A stretch of 64,000 nucleotides of DNA from Kineococcus aurantiacus (GCF_013409345.1 NZ_JACCBB010000001.1:1612001-1676000), one strand, 5' to 3'; positions 40,224 to 58,087 are shown, counted from the stretch's first letter. The notes: generated by a model from the letters alone, not told the origin. Numbers and translations are program-made.

Positions 40224-41066
40224 TCAGGCCTCCGTTCCGTTGCTGCCCTTGCCGGTGACCGGCTGCGCGGCGGCGGTGCCCGTGGGCGCCGCGCCGGCGG
40301 CCGCGGCCTCGGCCACGGGAGCGCTCTCCTGCGTCGGACGACGACGGCCGCGGCTCTCGCCGCGGTCGCCACGCTCACCACGACGCGGGGCGCGCGGAGC
40401 GGCGGCCTGCGACTGGGCGAGCTCACGGCTGGTGACGTCGCCGTGGTAAATCCAGACCTTCACGCCGATGCGGCCGAAGGTCGTGCGGGCCTCGTAGAAG
40501 CCGTAGTCGATGTTCGCGCGCAGCGTGTGCAGCGGAACGCGACCCTCGCGGTAGAACTCCGAGCGCGACATCTCCGCACCGCCGAGGCGGCCGGCGCACG
40601 CGACGCGGATGCCCTTGGCCCCCGAGCGCATGGTGGTCTGCATCCCCTTGCGCATGGCGCGGCGGAACGAGACGCGGCTGGCGAGCTGCTCGGCGATGCC
40701 CTGGGCGACCAGCTGCGCGTCGGTCTCGGGGCTCTTGACCTCGAGGATGTTCAGCTGGACCTGCTTGCCCGTGAGCTTCTCGAGCTCGGTGCGGATGCGG
40801 TCGGCCTCCGCACCGCGGCGGCCGATGACGATGCCCGGGCGCGCGGTGTGGATGTCCACCCGCACGCGGTCGCGGGTGCGCTCGATCTCGACCTTCGAGA
40901 TGCCCGCGCGCTCCATGCCCTTGGACATGAGGCGACGGATCGCGACGTCCTCCTTGACGTAGTCGGCGTAGCGCTGACCAGTCTTGGTGGAGTCGGCGAA
41001 CCACCGGCTGCGGTGGTCGGTGGTGATGCCCAGACGGAACCCGAACGGGTTGACCTTCTGTCCCAT
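40224..41066 (-). CDS. rpsC: 30S ribosomal protein S3 with basic/Ala-rich tail
   Basis: 280 residues. Forms the mRNA entry tunnel with S4 and S5. [20 protein letters not shown] opens it; [20 protein letters not shown] is the KH-domain GxxG region, and [20 protein letters not shown] the C-terminal domain. The last 65 residues ([20 protein letters not shown], then Ala/Thr-rich) exceed the E. coli protein; such tails occur in actinobacteria. ATG 41066 shares a base with the rplV stop. Confidence 0.97.
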   Translation of the reverse strand: MGQKVNPFGFRLGITTDHRSRWFADSTKTGQRYADYVKEDVAIRRLMSKGMERAGISKVEIERTRDRVRVDIHTARPGIVIGRRGAEADRIRTELEKLTGKQVQLNILEVKSPETDAQLVAQGIAEQLASRVSFRRAMRKGMQTTMRSGAKGIRVACAGRLGGAEMSRSEFYREGRVPLHTLRANIDYGFYEARTTFGRIGVKVWIYHGDVTSRELAQSQAAAPRAPRRGERGDRGESRGRRRPTQESAPVAEAAAAGAAPTGTAAAQPVTGKGSNGTEA

Positions 41067-41446
41067 CAGCGGGTCCTCCTCGTCTTCTTGGCGCCGGCGA
41101 CGGCGGGAGCCACGACCACGGTGATGTGGCTGGTGCGCTTCAAGATGCGTCCGGCGCGGCCCTGGGCCCGCGGACGGAAGCGCTTCATGGTCGGACCCTC
41201 GTCGACGTGGATCGCCTTGACGACGTAGTCGTTCGGGTCGAACGCCTCGGAGTGCTTGTCCGCGAGGAACTTCGCATTCGCGATGGCGCTCTCGACGAGC
41301 TTGCGCACGGGCTCGGCCGCCGCCTGCGGGGCGAACGACAGCACGGCGACGGCTTCAGTGGCCTGCTTGCCCCGGACGAGGTCGACGACTCGGCGCGCCT
41401 TCTGGGGCGTGACGCGGAGGTGCCGCGTCTGCGCCTTGGCTTCCAT
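41066..41446 (-). CDS. rplV: 50S ribosomal protein L22
   Basis: 126 residues. Its hairpin lines the exit tunnel, next to L4; changes there give macrolide resistance elsewhere. [60 protein letters not shown] and [20 protein letters not shown] are present; the hairpin is unaltered in length. ATG 41446. Confidence 0.97.
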   Translation of the reverse strand: MEAKAQTRHLRVTPQKARRVVDLVRGKQATEAVAVLSFAPQAAAEPVRKLVESAIANAKFLADKHSEAFDPNDYVVKAIHVDEGPTMKRFRPRAQGRAGRILKRTSHITVVVAPAVAGAKKTRRTR

Positions 41447-41502
41447 CCCTGTCCTGCTTCCTGGTTTCGGTCTCGAAAGATCGTGTCGCGTGAGCCGGTG
41501 GC

Positions 41503-41784
41503 TCAGCGACGACGACCCTTGCGGTCGTCCTTCTCGTGGCCCTTGAACGTCCGCGTCGCAGCGAACTCGCCGAGCTTGTGCCCCACCATCGCCTCGGTGA
41601 CGAAGACGGGGATGTGCTTGCGGCCGTCGTGCACCGCGAACGTGTGACCCAGGAAGTCCGGGGTGATGACCGAACGGCGGGACCAGGTCCGGATGACGTT
41701 GTGCGTACCGGCCTCGTTCTGGGCGTCCACCTTCTTCTGCAGGTGGTCGTCGACGAACGGGCCCTTCTTCAAGCTGCGAGGCAT
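41503..41784 (-). CDS. rpsS: 30S ribosomal protein S19
   Basis: 93 residues. [40 protein letters not shown] and [20 protein letters not shown] give the whole family sequence. S19 pairs with S13 in the head. ATG 41784 with GGGAGC site. It follows rplB by 15 bases. Confidence 0.98.
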   Translation of the reverse strand: MPRSLKKGPFVDDHLQKKVDAQNEAGTHNVIRTWSRRSVITPDFLGHTFAVHDGRKHIPVFVTEAMVGHKLGEFAATRTFKGHEKDDRKGRRR

Positions 41785-41799
41785 GGCCTTAGCTCCCTA

Positions 41800-42636
41800 T
41801 CAGCGCTTCTTGCCGGTGCGGCGGCGACGGACGATGAGCTTGTCGCTCTCCTTGCCCGGACGCCGCGTGCGGCCCTCAGGCTGACCCCAGGGGCTGACCG
41901 GGTGACGACCACCGGAGGTCTTGCCCTCACCACCACCGTGCGGGTGGTCGATCGGGTTCATGGCGACACCGCGGACGGTCGGGCGCTTGCCCTTCCAGCG
42001 CATGCGGCCGGCCTTGCCCCAGTTGATGTTGGACTGCTCGGCGTTGCCGACCTCGCCGATGGTGGCGCGGCAGCGGACGTCGACGTTGCGGATCTCGCCG
42101 GACGGCATGCGCAGCTGGGCGAAACGACCCTCACGGGCGACGAGCTGGACGCTCGCACCCGCGGAGCGGGCGATCTTCGCGCCGCCACCGGGCTTGATCT
42201 CGATGGCGTGGATGACCGTACCCACGGGGATGTTGCGCAGCGGCAGGTTGTTGCCCGGCTTGATGTCGGCCTCGGGGCCGTTCTCGATCCGGTCACCCTG
42301 CTTCAGCTTCGCGGGGGCGATGATGTAGCGCTTCTCGCCGTCCAGGTAGTGCAGCAGCGCGATGCGCGCGGTGCGGTTGGGGTCGTACTCGATGTGAGCG
42401 ACCTTGGCCGCGACGCCGTCCTTGTCGTGACGACGGAAGTCGATCACGCGGTACGCGCGCTTGTGGCCACCACCGATGTGGCGGGTGGTGATCCGGCCGG
42501 ACGAGTTGCGCCCACCGGTCTTGGACAGCGGGCGGACGAGCGACTTCTCCGGCTCGCTCCGCGTGATCTCGACGAAGTCGGCGACGGACGAGCCACGGCG
42601 GCCCGGCGTCGTCGGCTTGTACTTGCGGATTCCCAT
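41800..42636 (-). CDS. rplB: 50S ribosomal protein L2
   Basis: 278 residues. Largest early-binding 50S protein, needed for subunit joining and peptidyl transfer. [20 protein letters not shown] starts it; [40 protein letters not shown] and [20 protein letters not shown], with the conserved His in DHPHGG, are intact. ATG 42636. Confidence 0.98.
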   Translation of the reverse strand: MGIRKYKPTTPGRRGSSVADFVEITRSEPEKSLVRPLSKTGGRNSSGRITTRHIGGGHKRAYRVIDFRRHDKDGVAAKVAHIEYDPNRTARIALLHYLDGEKRYIIAPAKLKQGDRIENGPEADIKPGNNLPLRNIPVGTVIHAIEIKPGGGAKIARSAGASVQLVAREGRFAQLRMPSGEIRNVDVRCRATIGEVGNAEQSNINWGKAGRMRWKGKRPTVRGVAMNPIDHPHGGGEGKTSGGRHPVSPWGQPEGRTRRPGKESDKLIVRRRRTGKKR

Positions 42637-42694
42637 TGCAGCGATTCCTCGGGTTCGAAGGTGTCTACGGCAGTCGTGCGAGCCCTGGTGGGGC

Positions 42695-43006
42695 TCAGGC
42701 GACCGAGCCGCCGAAGATGTCGATCGTGCCCTCGCGCAACGTCACGATGGCCCGCTTGGTGTCCTTGCGCTTACCAGTACCGAACTTGGTGCGCCGGCTC
42801 TTGCCCTGACGGTTGGCGGTGTTCACCGCGGAGACCTTGACGCCGAAGACCTTCTCGACCGCGATCTTGATCTCGGTCTTGTTGGCCCGCGGGTCCACCA
42901 GGAAGGTGTACTTGCCCTCGTCGATGAGCCCGTAGCTCTTCTCCGAGACGACCGGCGCGAGCAGGATGTCGCGCGGGTCCTTCTGGGTTCCGCCGATGGC
43001 GCTCAC
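42695..43006 (-). CDS. rplW: 50S ribosomal protein L23
   Basis: 103 residues. Docking point for trigger factor and SRP at the exit. [40 protein letters not shown] and [20 protein letters not shown] are the motifs. GTG 43006 overlaps the rplD stop as GTGA. Confidence 0.97.
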   Translation of the reverse strand: MSAIGGTQKDPRDILLAPVVSEKSYGLIDEGKYTFLVDPRANKTEIKIAVEKVFGVKVSAVNTANRQGKSRRTKFGTGKRKDTKRAIVTLREGTIDIFGGSVA

Positions 43007-43704
43007 AGGGTGTTCCCTTCGGACTCGGCCGCCACCGCGGTCGCGCTGCGACCCTTCGGCGGGCCCGCGACGAAGGCGTCGAGCGCCGCGCGGGTGAAGA
43101 CGACGTCGTCGCTCTTCAGCACGTCGTAGGTGTTCAGCTGGTCCGCCGGCAGGACGTGGACGTTCTCGAGGTTGCGCAGCGACTTCTGCGACACCTCGTC
43201 GTCGCGGGTCAGGACGACCAGCACGTTCTTGCGGCCCGAGAGGGTCGCGATGAGCGTGCGCGCCGTCTTGGTCGAGGGGACGTCGCCGGCGGCGAGCCCC
43301 TCCACGACGTGCAGACGGTCGTGACGCACCCGGTCGGAGAGGGCACCGCGCAGGGCGGCGGCGATCATCTTCTTGGGGGTGCGCTGGGAGTAGTCGCGCG
43401 GCTGGGGGCCGTGCACGGTCCCACCGCCGGTGAACTGCGGGGCGCGCAGCGAACCCTGGCGGGCACGACCGGTGCCCTTCTGCTTGTACGGCTTCTTGCC
43501 GCCACCGCGGACGTCGCCGCGCGTCTTGGTCGCGTGCGTGCCCTGGCGGGCCGCGGCGAGCTGCGCGGTCACGACCTGGTGGATCAGCGCGACGTTGGCC
43601 TGGCGGGCGAAGTCCTTCGCCGGCAGGTCGACGGTGCCGTTGGTGCCGCCGTCGGCGGTCCGCAGCGGGACGGTGATCGCCTCGGTCTGGGTTTCGGTCG
43701 ACAT
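43003..43704 (-). CDS. rplD: 50S ribosomal protein L4
   Basis: 233 residues. Its long loop reaches the tunnel ([40 protein letters not shown]). In E. coli L4 represses the S10 operon; no S10-type leader of that kind can be claimed here. The C-terminal Rossmann-like half ([20 protein letters not shown]) is complete. ATG 43704, five bases after rplC. Confidence 0.97.
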   Translation of the reverse strand: MSTETQTEAITVPLRTADGGTNGTVDLPAKDFARQANVALIHQVVTAQLAAARQGTHATKTRGDVRGGGKKPYKQKGTGRARQGSLRAPQFTGGGTVHGPQPRDYSQRTPKKMIAAALRGALSDRVRHDRLHVVEGLAAGDVPSTKTARTLIATLSGRKNVLVVLTRDDEVSQKSLRNLENVHVLPADQLNTYDVLKSDDVVFTRAALDAFVAGPPKGRSATAVAAESEGNTL

Positions 43705-43709
43705 CAGAC

Positions 43710-44369
43710 TCAGGCCTCCTTCACGCGCGCCTTGGACGCGCTCTTGACGAGCACGAGGCCGCCGCGGGGACCGGGGATGGCGCCCGTGATGAGCAGCAGC
43801 CCCTTCTCCGCGTCGATCGCCTGCACGGTCAGGTTCTGGGTGGTCTGGCGGGCGGCACCCATGCGCCCGGCCATCCGCATGCCCTTGAACACGCGACCCG
43901 GGGTGGCGCAGCCGCCGATCGACCCGGGCTTGCGGTGGTTGCGGTGCGCACCGTGGGAGGCGCCGACACCGGAGAAGCCGTGACGCTTCATGACACCGGC
44001 GAAGCCCTTGCCCTTGGTGGTGCCGACGACGTCGACCGTCGCGCCGGTCTCGAAGACCTCGGCGGTGACTTCCTGGCCGAGCTCGTAGGAGCCGGCGTCC
44101 GTCGTGCGCAGCTCCACCAGGTGACGGCGCGGGGCGACGTTCGCCTTCGCGAAGTGACCGGCGGCGGGCTTGTTCGCCTTGCGCTGCGCGATCGCCGTGG
44201 TGGCCAGCTGGACGGCTTCGTAGCCGTCGGTGGTAGTGGTGCGGACCTGGGTGACGACGTTCGGCTCGACCTTGACCACGGTCACCGGGACGACGCGGTT
44301 GTCCGCGTTCCACAGCTGGGTCATGCCGAGCTTCGTGCCGAGCACGCCTCGCACTTGCCTGTCGCTCAT
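43710..44369 (-). CDS. rplC: 50S ribosomal protein L3
   Basis: 219 residues. Binds near the peptidyl transferase centre. [60 protein letters not shown] and [20 protein letters not shown] are the family motifs, with the loop W/GxxxGxxGxxG region intact. ATG 44369. It follows rpsJ by 13 bases. Confidence 0.98.
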   Translation of the reverse strand: MSDRQVRGVLGTKLGMTQLWNADNRVVPVTVVKVEPNVVTQVRTTTTDGYEAVQLATTAIAQRKANKPAAGHFAKANVAPRRHLVELRTTDAGSYELGQEVTAEVFETGATVDVVGTTKGKGFAGVMKRHGFSGVGASHGAHRNHRKPGSIGGCATPGRVFKGMRMAGRMGAARQTTQNLTVQAIDAEKGLLLITGAIPGPRGGLVLVKSASKARVKEA

Positions 44370-44382
44370 CGTGTGCAGTCCC

Positions 44383-44691
44383 TCAGAGCTTGATCTCGAT
44401 GTCGACGCCGGCCGGGAGGTCGAGACGCATGAGCGAGTCGACGGTCTTCGGGGTCGGGTCGATGATGTCGATGAGACGCTTGTGCGTCCGCATCTCGAAG
44501 TGCTCGCGGCTGTCCTTGTACTTGTGCGGCGAGCGGATCACGCAGTAGACGTTCTTCTCGGTCGGCAGCGGCACGGGGCCTGCGACCGACGCGCCGGTAC
44601 GGGTCACCGTGTCGACGATCTTGCGCGCCGAGCTGTCGATGACCTCGTGGTCGTAGGCCTTGAGCCTGATGCGGATCTTCTGTCCCGCCAT
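44383..44691 (-). CDS. rpsJ: 30S ribosomal protein S10
   Basis: 102 residues. Head protein, also the NusE partner of NusB in antitermination. [40 protein letters not shown] and [20 protein letters not shown] are complete. ATG 44691. It is the first gene of the S10 operon and has a leader of about 290 bases. Confidence 0.98.
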   Translation of the reverse strand: MAGQKIRIRLKAYDHEVIDSSARKIVDTVTRTGASVAGPVPLPTEKNVYCVIRSPHKYKDSREHFEMRTHKRLIDIIDPTPKTVDSLMRLDLPAGVDIEIKL

Positions 44692-44983
44692 GGCGTCGTC
44701 TGACTCTCTCTCTTCGTACCGCTACTGACTCGCGCGCGGCGCGTGGCTCCGGCTGGAGCCTCGACCCCCGAGGTCGGGCGTGTCGCGCTCTCGCACGTTC
44801 TGCACCCTCGCCCGGTTGCCCGGTGTGGTCCTGTCGTCCTGATCAGGTTGCCCTGGAGGTCCAGGTGAACCGTCCGCCGCCCGTACGAGACGTTCGACGT
44901 TCGCGGTCGCAGCTCCGGTGGTCCAGCCCGGTCCCCGGATCGGGTGGGATCGTGATCCAGGCGCGGGCCAGCGGCGCAGCAAC
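44692..44983 (-). other. S10 operon leader
   Basis: Untranslated stretch before rpsJ; no credible open frame. Besides the shared motif at 44762-44785 it contains several GC-rich complementary segments but no clear transcription terminator. The long leader suggests RNA-level control. Confidence 0.5.
44762..44785 (-). promoter_or_regulatory. Leader motif shared with rpsL
   Basis: The 17 bases at 44769-44785 (minus strand CGACACGCCCGACCTCG) are identical to a stretch in the rpsL leader. Together with 44762-44766 they form a hairpin CGACC-5 bases-GGTCG. It lies 71-94 bases before rpsJ. Confidence 0.6.
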
Positions 44984-44989
44984 CCCGAC

Positions 44990-45019
44990 AGTCTGCCAGA
45001 TGGACAGGGTGCTTGGCGA
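44990..45019 (-). promoter_or_regulatory. Candidate S10 operon promoter
   Basis: TCGCCA (45019-45014), 18 bases, CAGACT (44995-44990). Each hexamer is a moderate match. It lies between the tuf terminators and the leader. Confidence 0.4.
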
Positions 45020-45064
45020 ATCGAGCAGCGGCGTACGGACGGTGAACGCCTTGCTCACGACGAA

Positions 45065-45092
45065 GGGGGCGGGTCCTGGTGGACCCACCCCC
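45065..45092 (-). terminator. Second hairpin after tuf
   Basis: GGGGGCGGGTCC (45065-45076) pairs with GGACCCACCCCC (45081-45092) with one C/A mismatch and loop TGGT. It backs up the stronger hairpin at 45110-45138. Confidence 0.55.
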
Positions 45093-45109
45093 TCCGCACG
45101 GCGAGCGAC

Positions 45110-45138
45110 CCGCTGCGGGAGCCGGGCTCCCGCAGCGG
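45110..45138 (-). terminator. tuf terminator
   Basis: CCGCTGCGGGAGCC (45110-45123) and GGCTCCCGCAGCGG (45125-45138), a perfect 14-base stem seven bases after the tuf stop. Confidence 0.75.
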
Positions 45139-45144
45139 TTCAGC

Positions 45145-46338
45145 TCACTTGATGATCTTCGTGACCCGACCGGCGCCGACGGTGCGGCCACCCTCACGGA
45201 TCGCGAACTTCAGGCCCTCTTCCATCGCGATGGGCTGGATGAGGTCGACCTTCATCTCGGTGTTGTCACCGGGCATGACCATCTCGGTGCCCTCGGGCAG
45301 CGAGACGACGCCCGTGACGTCGGTCGTCCGGAAGTAGAACTGCGGACGGTAGTTGTTGTAGAAGGGCGTGTGACGGCCACCCTCGTCCTTGGACAGGATG
45401 TAGGCCTGGCCCTCGAACTCGGTGTGCGGCGTGATGCTGGAGGGCTTCACGACGACCTGACCGCGCTCGACGTCGTCACGCTTGAGACCGCGCAGCAGCA
45501 GGGCGGCGTTGTCGCCGGCCTGGCCGCTGTCCAGCATCTTGTTGAACATCTCGATGCTGGTGACGGTGGTCTTCGAGGAGGTCGGCTTGATGCCGACGAT
45601 CTCGACCTCCTGGTTGACGTTCAGGACACCGCGCTCGATGCGGCCGGTCACGACGGTGCCGCGGCCGGTGATCGTGAAGACGTCCTCGATCGGCATCAGG
45701 AACGGCTGGTCGATGGCGCGCTCGGGCTCGGGGATCGCGGTGTCGACCGCGTCCATGAGCTCCATGAGCTTGTCGCCCCACTCCTTGTCGCCCTCGAGGG
45801 CCTTCAGCGCGGAGACGCGCACGACCGGGACGTCGTCGCCCGGGAACTCGTACGACGAGAGGAGCTCACGCACCTCCATCTCGACGAGCTCGAGGAGCTC
45901 CTCGTCCTCGACCATGTCGGCCTTGTTCAGGGCCACGACGATGTAGGGGACGCCGACCTGGCGGGCCAGGATGACGTGCTCCTTGGTCTGCGGCATCGGG
46001 CCGTCGGTGGCCGCGACCACGAGGATGGCGCCGTCCATCTGCGCCGCACCCGTGATCATGTTCTTGATGTAGTCCGCGTGACCGGGGCAGTCGACGTGGG
46101 CGTAGTGACGCGCCTCGGTCTGGTACTCGACGTGCGCGATCGAGATCGTGATCCCGCGCTGACGCTCCTCGGGAGCCTTGTCGATCTGGTCGAACGCCGA
46201 GGCCTTGTTCAGCTCGGGGAACTTGTCGTGCAGCACGCGGGTGATCGCCGCGGTCAGCGTCGTCTTCCCGTGGTCGATGTGACCGATCGTGCCGATGTTG
46301 ACGTGCGGCTTGGTCCGCTCGAACTTCGCCTTCGCCAC
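45145..46338 (-). CDS. tuf: Elongation factor Tu
   Basis: 397 residues. GTPase that brings aminoacyl-tRNA to the ribosome. The P-loop [17 protein letters not shown] is at residues 19-35, [12 protein letters not shown] the switch II region, [15 protein letters not shown] the base-binding NKxD. Domains 2 and 3 are normal ([32 protein letters not shown]). GTG 46338 is chosen for AGGAGG five bases upstream; the longer frame is not coding. Sequence around the kirromycin and GE2270 sites is ordinary. Last gene of rpsL-rpsG-fusA-tuf. Confidence 0.98.
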   Translation of the reverse strand: MAKAKFERTKPHVNIGTIGHIDHGKTTLTAAITRVLHDKFPELNKASAFDQIDKAPEERQRGITISIAHVEYQTEARHYAHVDCPGHADYIKNMITGAAQMDGAILVVAATDGPMPQTKEHVILARQVGVPYIVVALNKADMVEDEELLELVEMEVRELLSSYEFPGDDVPVVRVSALKALEGDKEWGDKLMELMDAVDTAIPEPERAIDQPFLMPIEDVFTITGRGTVVTGRIERGVLNVNQEVEIVGIKPTSSKTTVTSIEMFNKMLDSGQAGDNAALLLRGLKRDDVERGQVVVKPSSITPHTEFEGQAYILSKDEGGRHTPFYNNYRPQFYFRTTDVTGVVSLPEGTEMVMPGDNTEMKVDLIQPIAMEEGLKFAIREGGRTVGAGRVTKIIK

Positions 46339-46447
46339 TGGGGTCCTCCTCGGACTGTCGTTTCTTCCCGCCCGGTCGACGGGTGGGTGGGTGACCTGGC
46401 TGGTCACTGGCCCACACGGGGTGGTCCAGGGGTCGTGCTGCGGAGGG

Positions 46448-46479
46448 GCGGCCCCCGAGGCGTTCACCTCGCGGGCCGC
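46448..46479 (-). terminator. Hairpin between fusA and tuf
   Basis: Thirteen-base arms (46448-46460, 46467-46479) with one C/C mismatch and a CGTTCA loop. Probably an attenuator or processing site, as tuf has no other promoter that I recognise. Confidence 0.45.
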
Positions 46480-46503
46480 TCCCCCACGGTCTTCAGGAGC
46501 GGG

Positions 46504-48606
46504 TCACTCCCCGCGGACCTTCTTGACGATCTCGTCCGCCACGTTGCGCGGCACTTCCGCGTAGTTGGAGAACTGCATCGAGTAGACCGCGCGGCCCTGG
46601 GTCTTGGACCGCAGGTCGCCGACGTACCCGAACATCTCCGACAGCGGGACGGCGGCCTTGACGAGCTTGGCCCCGCTGACGTCCTCCATGGACTCGATCT
46701 GCCCGCGGCGAGCGTTCAGGTCGCCGATGACTTCACCCATGTAGTCGGCCGGCGTGCGCACCTCGACGGCCATGACCGGCTCGAGGAGCACGGGCTGCGC
46801 CTTGCGGACGGCCTCGCGCAGGACCATCTTGCCGGCGATCTTGAAGGCCATCTCGGAGGAGTCGACGTCGTGCGCCGCACCGTCGATCAAGGAGGCCTTG
46901 ATGCCGACGAGCGGGTAGCCGGCGACGACACCCTCCTGCATAGCCTCCTGGATGCCGTTGTCCACGGAGGGGATGTACTCGCGCGGGACGCGGCCACCGG
47001 TGACGGCGTTCACGAACTCGTAGAACGTGCCGTCCGTGGTGTCCAGGGGCTCGATGGAGACCTGGACCTTCGCGTACTGGCCCGAACCACCGGTCTGCTT
47101 CTTGTGCACGTAATCCTCCTTGAGGACTGCGCGACGGATGGTCTCGCGGTAGGCGACCTGCGGCTTGCCGACGTTCGCCTCGACCTTGTACTCGCGACGC
47201 ATGCGGTCGACGAGGATGTCGAGGTGGAGCTCGCCCATGCCCTTGATGATCGTCTGACCGGTCTCCTGGTCGAGCTCGACCTGGAAGGTCGGGTCCTCTT
47301 CCGCGAGACGCTGGATCGCCGTGCCGAGCTTCTCCTGGTCGCCCTTCGTCTTCGGCTCGATCGCGACCGAGATGACGGGCTCGGGGAAGGTCATCGACTC
47401 GAGGACGACCTGCTGCGCCGGGTCGGACAGGGTGTCCCCCGTCGTCGTCTCCTTGAGGCCGATCATCGCGTAGATGTGGCCCGCACGAGCTTCGTCGACC
47501 GGGTTCTCCTTGTTGGAGTGCATCTGGAAGAGCTTCCCGATGCGCTCCTTCTTGCCCTTGGTCGAGTTCACGACCTGCGAGCCGGCCTGCACGACGCCCG
47601 AGTAGACGCGGACGTAGGTGAGCTTGCCGAAGAACGGGTGCGCCGCGACTTTGAACGCGAGGGCCGAGAACGGCTCCGCGGCGTCGGGCTTGCGGATGAT
47701 CTCCACGCTCTCGTCGCCGACCTTGTGGCCGATCATCGGCTTCACGTCGAGCGGCGAGGGCAGGTAGTCGAGGACCGCGTCGAGCATGGGCTGGACGCCC
47801 TTGTTCTTGAACGCGGAGCCGCAGAAGATCGGGTACACCTCGGAGGCGATCGTCAGCTTGCGGACCGCAGCCTTGATCTCCTCGGGGGTGATCTCCTCCC
47901 CGCCGAGGTACTTCTCGAGCAGCGCCTCGTCGGTCTCGGCGACGCGCTCGAGGAGCTTGGTGCGGTACTCCTCGGCCTTCTCGACCAGGTCGGCCGGGAT
48001 GTCCTCCTTGGCGTACGCCTCGCCCTTGGCCGTGTCACCGCGCCAGGTGAGGGCGCGCATGTAGACCAGGTCGACGACGCCGAGGAAGTCGGACTCCGCA
48101 CCGATCGGGAGCTGCATGACCAGCGGCTCCGCACCGAGGCGGTCGATGATCGTGCCGACGGTGAAGTAGAAGTCGGCGCCCAGCTTGTCCATCTTGTTGA
48201 CGAAGCAGATGCGCGGGACGTCGTACTTGTCCGCCTGCCGCCACACGGTCTCGGACTGGGGCTCGACACCCTCCTTGCCGTCGAAGACGGCGACGGCACC
48301 GTCGAGGACGCGCAGCGACCGCTCGACCTCGACCGTGAAGTCGACGTGGCCGGGCGTGTCGATGATGTTGATCTGGGATCCCTCCCAGAAACAGGTGGTC
48401 GCAGCGGAGGTGATGGTGATGCCCCGCTCCTGCTCCTGCTCCATCCAGTCCATCGTGGCCGCGCCGTCGTGGACCTCGCCGATCTTGTAGTTGATCCCCG
48501 TGTAGAAGAGGATCCGCTCCGTCGTCGTGGTCTTGCCGGCGTCGATGTGCGCCATGATGCCGATGTTGCGGACCTTGGTCAGGTCCGTCAGCACGTCCTG
48601 TGCCAC
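46504..48606 (-). CDS. fusA: Elongation factor G
   Basis: 700 residues, five domains. GTPase for translocation and, with RRF, ribosome recycling. [20 protein letters not shown] is the P-loop (about residues 13-32), [20 protein letters not shown] switch [16 protein letters not shown] the NKxD motif. Domain IV ([20 protein letters not shown]) and domain V ([20 protein letters not shown]) are complete. GTG 48606. Normal length, no sign of a second copy type. Confidence 0.98.
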   Translation of the reverse strand: MAQDVLTDLTKVRNIGIMAHIDAGKTTTTERILFYTGINYKIGEVHDGAATMDWMEQEQERGITITSAATTCFWEGSQINIIDTPGHVDFTVEVERSLRVLDGAVAVFDGKEGVEPQSETVWRQADKYDVPRICFVNKMDKLGADFYFTVGTIIDRLGAEPLVMQLPIGAESDFLGVVDLVYMRALTWRGDTAKGEAYAKEDIPADLVEKAEEYRTKLLERVAETDEALLEKYLGGEEITPEEIKAAVRKLTIASEVYPIFCGSAFKNKGVQPMLDAVLDYLPSPLDVKPMIGHKVGDESVEIIRKPDAAEPFSALAFKVAAHPFFGKLTYVRVYSGVVQAGSQVVNSTKGKKERIGKLFQMHSNKENPVDEARAGHIYAMIGLKETTTGDTLSDPAQQVVLESMTFPEPVISVAIEPKTKGDQEKLGTAIQRLAEEDPTFQVELDQETGQTIIKGMGELHLDILVDRMRREYKVEANVGKPQVAYRETIRRAVLKEDYVHKKQTGGSGQYAKVQVSIEPLDTTDGTFYEFVNAVTGGRVPREYIPSVDNGIQEAMQEGVVAGYPLVGIKASLIDGAAHDVDSSEMAFKIAGKMVLREAVRKAQPVLLEPVMAVEVRTPADYMGEVIGDLNARRGQIESMEDVSGAKLVKAAVPLSEMFGYVGDLRSKTQGRAVYSMQFSNYAEVPRNVADEIVKKVRGE

Positions 48607-48668
48607 GGTTTACTGCCTCTTCCCTGGGATCGAGGGGGTGAAACGGCGAGCGCTGCTCACCGCCGGGG

Positions 48669-49139
48669 TCACCAGCGGTAGTGCGCGAAGGCCCGGTTCG
48701 ACTCGGCCATCTTGTGGGTGTCCTCGCGGCGCTTGACCGCGGCACCGAGACCGTTCGACGCGTCGAGGATCTCGTTGAGGAGACGCTCGGTCATGGTCTT
48801 CTCACGGCGCTGCCGGGCGTAGCCGACGAGCCAGCGCAGGGCCAGCGTCGTGGAGCGGCTCGGGCGGACCTCGATCGGCACCTGGTAGGTGGACCCGCCG
48901 ACGCGGCGGGACTTGACCTCGATCGCCGGCTTGACGTTGTCGAGCGCGCGCTTGAGCACGACGACGGGGTCGCCACCGGTCTTGTCGCGGGCACCCTCGA
49001 GGGCGCCGTAGACGATCGACTCGGCGACGGACTTCTTGCCGTCGAGGAGGATCTTGTTGACGAGCTGCGTCACCAGCGGGGACTGGTAGACGGGGTCCAC
49101 CACGAGGGGACGCTTGGGTGCGGGGCCCTTGCGCGGCAT
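48669..49139 (-). CDS. rpsG: 30S ribosomal protein S7
   Basis: 156 residues. Starts assembly of the head. [60 protein letters not shown] and [20 protein letters not shown] are the family blocks. ATG 49139 follows the rpsL TAA stop by one base. In E. coli it regulates its own operon. Confidence 0.98.
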   Translation of the reverse strand: MPRKGPAPKRPLVVDPVYQSPLVTQLVNKILLDGKKSVAESIVYGALEGARDKTGGDPVVVLKRALDNVKPAIEVKSRRVGGSTYQVPIEVRPSRSTTLALRWLVGYARQRREKTMTERLLNEILDASNGLGAAVKRREDTHKMAESNRAFAHYRW

Positions 49140-49140
49140 G

Positions 49141-49515
49141 TTAGCTCTTCTCCTTCTTCGCGCCGTAGCGGCTGCGCGCCTGCTTGCGGTTCTTCACGCC
49201 CTGCGTGTCGAGCGACCCGCGGACGATCTTGTAGCGGACACCGGGCAGGTCCTTCACGCGGCCACCGCGCACCAGGACCATCGAGTGCTCCTGCAGGTTG
49301 TGGCCCACGCCCGGGATGTACGCGGTGACTTCGATGCCGCTGGTGAGCTTCACGCGGGCGACCTTGCGCAGTGCCGAGTTCGGCTTCTTCGGCGTGGTCG
49401 TGTACACGCGCGTGCACACGCCGCGGCGCTGCGGGCTCCCCTTGAGGGCGGGCGTCTTGGTCTTGACGACCTTGTCCTCCCGGCCCTTGCGGACCAGCTG
49501 CTGGATGGTGGGCAC
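49141..49515 (-). CDS. rpsL: 30S ribosomal protein S12
   Basis: 124 residues. Decoding-centre protein. [60 protein letters not shown] and [20 protein letters not shown] are intact; both lysines whose change gives streptomycin resistance (in KKPNS and RVKDLPG) are wild type. GTG 49515 is chosen by family start with GGAG five bases away. It opens the str operon. Confidence 0.98.
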   Translation of the reverse strand: MPTIQQLVRKGREDKVVKTKTPALKGSPQRRGVCTRVYTTTPKKPNSALRKVARVKLTSGIEVTAYIPGVGHNLQEHSMVLVRGGRVKDLPGVRYKIVRGSLDTQGVKNRKQARSRYGAKKEKS

Positions 49516-49594
49516 CCTGTCTCCGTCTGTCTCGATCTGTGTGTCGGCTGTCCTGGGAACGCGCCACCCGTGACGGGCCGGCGCTCGACCCCCG

Positions 49595-49619
49595 CCGACC
49601 CACGAGGTCGGGCGTGTCG
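49595..49619 (-). promoter_or_regulatory. Leader motif shared with rpsJ
   Basis: CCGACC (49595-49600), five bases, GGTCGG (49606-49611) followed by GCGTGTCG. The 17 bases at 49603-49619 equal those in the rpsJ leader. It lies 80-104 bases before rpsL. Confidence 0.6.
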
Positions 49620-49690
49620 TTCGGTCGAGGTCCCGCAGGGGATGACGTGTGGTCACCTGGTTGCGGGCGCGCTCGTGTCAAGCGGACACG

Positions 49691-49720
49691 AGACTACCCG
49701 CCGCGCTGTTGAGTGGTCAA
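49691..49720 (-). promoter_or_regulatory. str operon (rpsL) promoter
   Basis: TTGACC (49720-49715), 18 bases, TAGTCT (49696-49691). Both hexamers are good. Start predicted near 49684, giving a leader of about 170 bases that contains the shared motif. Confidence 0.65.
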
Positions 49721-49754
49721 AACGAGCCCGTCGCGGTGGACGCGGGCCCGCGGA

Positions 49755-49794
49755 CGGGCCGCCCCGCTCCCCCGCAGGGGGGCGGGACGGCCCG
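49755..49794 (-). terminator. rpoC terminator
   Basis: CGGGCCGCCCCGC and a run of C pair with a run of G and GCGGGACGGCCCG around GCA, with one mismatch and one bulge. It begins eleven bases after the rpoC stop and precedes the rpsL promoter. Confidence 0.75.
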
Positions 49795-49804
49795 GATCGG
49801 CGGA

Positions 49805-53686
<3,882 letters not shown>

Positions 53687-53766
53687 CGTGATCTTCTTTC
53701 TCTAGGTTCTTCCGAGGTCTGACTGATCCGAGGGACCCCGTCGCGGGGCCCCGTTGTCCGTCCGGG

Positions 53767-53803
53767 CTCCGGCGGGGAGGGGAGAACCCCTCCCCCGCCG
53801 GAG
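53767..53803 (-). terminator. Strong hairpin between rpoB and rpoC
   Basis: CTCCGGCGGGGAGGGG (53767-53782), loop AGAA, and a complementary arm (53787-53803) with a one-base bulge. A second, weaker hairpin (GGACCCCG/CGGGGCCC) follows. Such a stem inside rpoBC suggests controlled read-through or RNA processing. Confidence 0.55.
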
Positions 53804-53809
53804 GACCCG

Positions 53810-57319
<3,510 letters not shown>

Positions 57320-57422
57320 GAGGGGTCCTTCCACGGGCCTGCGAACGTTGTGCGCTCCCCGTCCCACTCGGTCGTTCCCACGGCGACGACCGGCCATATG
57401 ACAGTGGGCAGCGCAAAACAGC

Positions 57423-57451
57423 AGGTTACCCGCTACGGGCGCACCTGTCCA
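57423..57451 (-). promoter_or_regulatory. rpoBC promoter
   Basis: TGGACA (57451-57446), 17 bases, TAACCT (57428-57423). Both are close to consensus. Start near 57416 gives a leader of about 97 bases. The rest of the 384-base gap between rplL and rpoB holds the rplL terminator and no gene. Confidence 0.65.
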
Positions 57452-57631
57452 GCCCCCGGCTCGGAGAGCCTGGGCCGCGGACTCGGGACCGGGACGACGT
57501 CGTTGTCGGCGGGTCGGGAGTCGAGGACAACCGGTGATGAGGATGCTCCGCCGCGGCGGTCGCGTCAAGGCGACTCCCCGACCTGTGGACGCCGGGCTCC
57601 CCCGTCCGGCCCCCTCCGGACCCGCCCACGA

Positions 57632-57675
57632 CGCCGCAGGGGCGGCCGGACGGGTGTCCGGCCGCCCCTGCGGCG
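57632..57675 (-). terminator. rplJ-rplL terminator
   Basis: A perfect 20-base stem (57632-57651 with 57656-57675) around GGGT, 29 bases after the rplL stop. It is the strongest hairpin in the window and separates rplJL from rpoBC. Confidence 0.85.
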
Positions 57676-57703
57676 AGCTGCCCCGGTCAGACCGGGGCGG
57701 CGA

Positions 57704-58087
57704 TCACTTGAGCTCGACGGTGGCGCCGGCGCCCTCGAGCTGCGCCTTCGCCTTCTCGGCGGTCTCCTTGTTGACCTTCTCGAGGACGGGCTTGGGGGCG
57801 CCGTCGACGAGGTCCTTGGCCTCCTTGAGGCCGAGGGAGGTCAGCGCGCGGACCTCCTTGATGACGCCGATCTTCTTGTCGCCGGCGGCGGTCAGGACGA
57901 CGTCGAACTCGTCCTTCTCGTCCTCGACCGGAGCGGCCGCGCCGGGGACACCGGCGGCGGCGACGGCCACGGGGGCCGCGGCGGTGACGTCGAAGACCTC
58001 TTCGAACTGCTTCACGAACTCGGAGAGCTCGATCAGGGTCAGTTCCTTGAACGCGTCGATGAGCTCTTCGGTGCTGAGCTTCGCCAT
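57704..58087 (-). CDS. rplL: 50S ribosomal protein L7/L12
   Basis: 127 residues. Forms the mobile stalk that recruits GTPase factors. The N-terminal dimer helix ([20 protein letters not shown]), an Ala-rich hinge (about 34-52) and the C-terminal domain ([40 protein letters not shown]) are all normal. ATG 58087 with a GGAAGGA site. It is followed by a terminator instead of running into rpoB. Confidence 0.98.
   Translation of the reverse strand: MAKLSTEELIDAFKELTLIELSEFVKQFEEVFDVTAAAPVAVAAAGVPGAAAPVEDEKDEFDVVLTAAGDKKIGVIKEVRALTSLGLKEAKDLVDGAPKPVLEKVNKETAEKAKAQLEGAGATVELK

Noticed and set aside
45079-48681. 1200-codon open frame on the plus strand
   Set aside because: Antisense to tuf and fusA, with no recognisable protein features.
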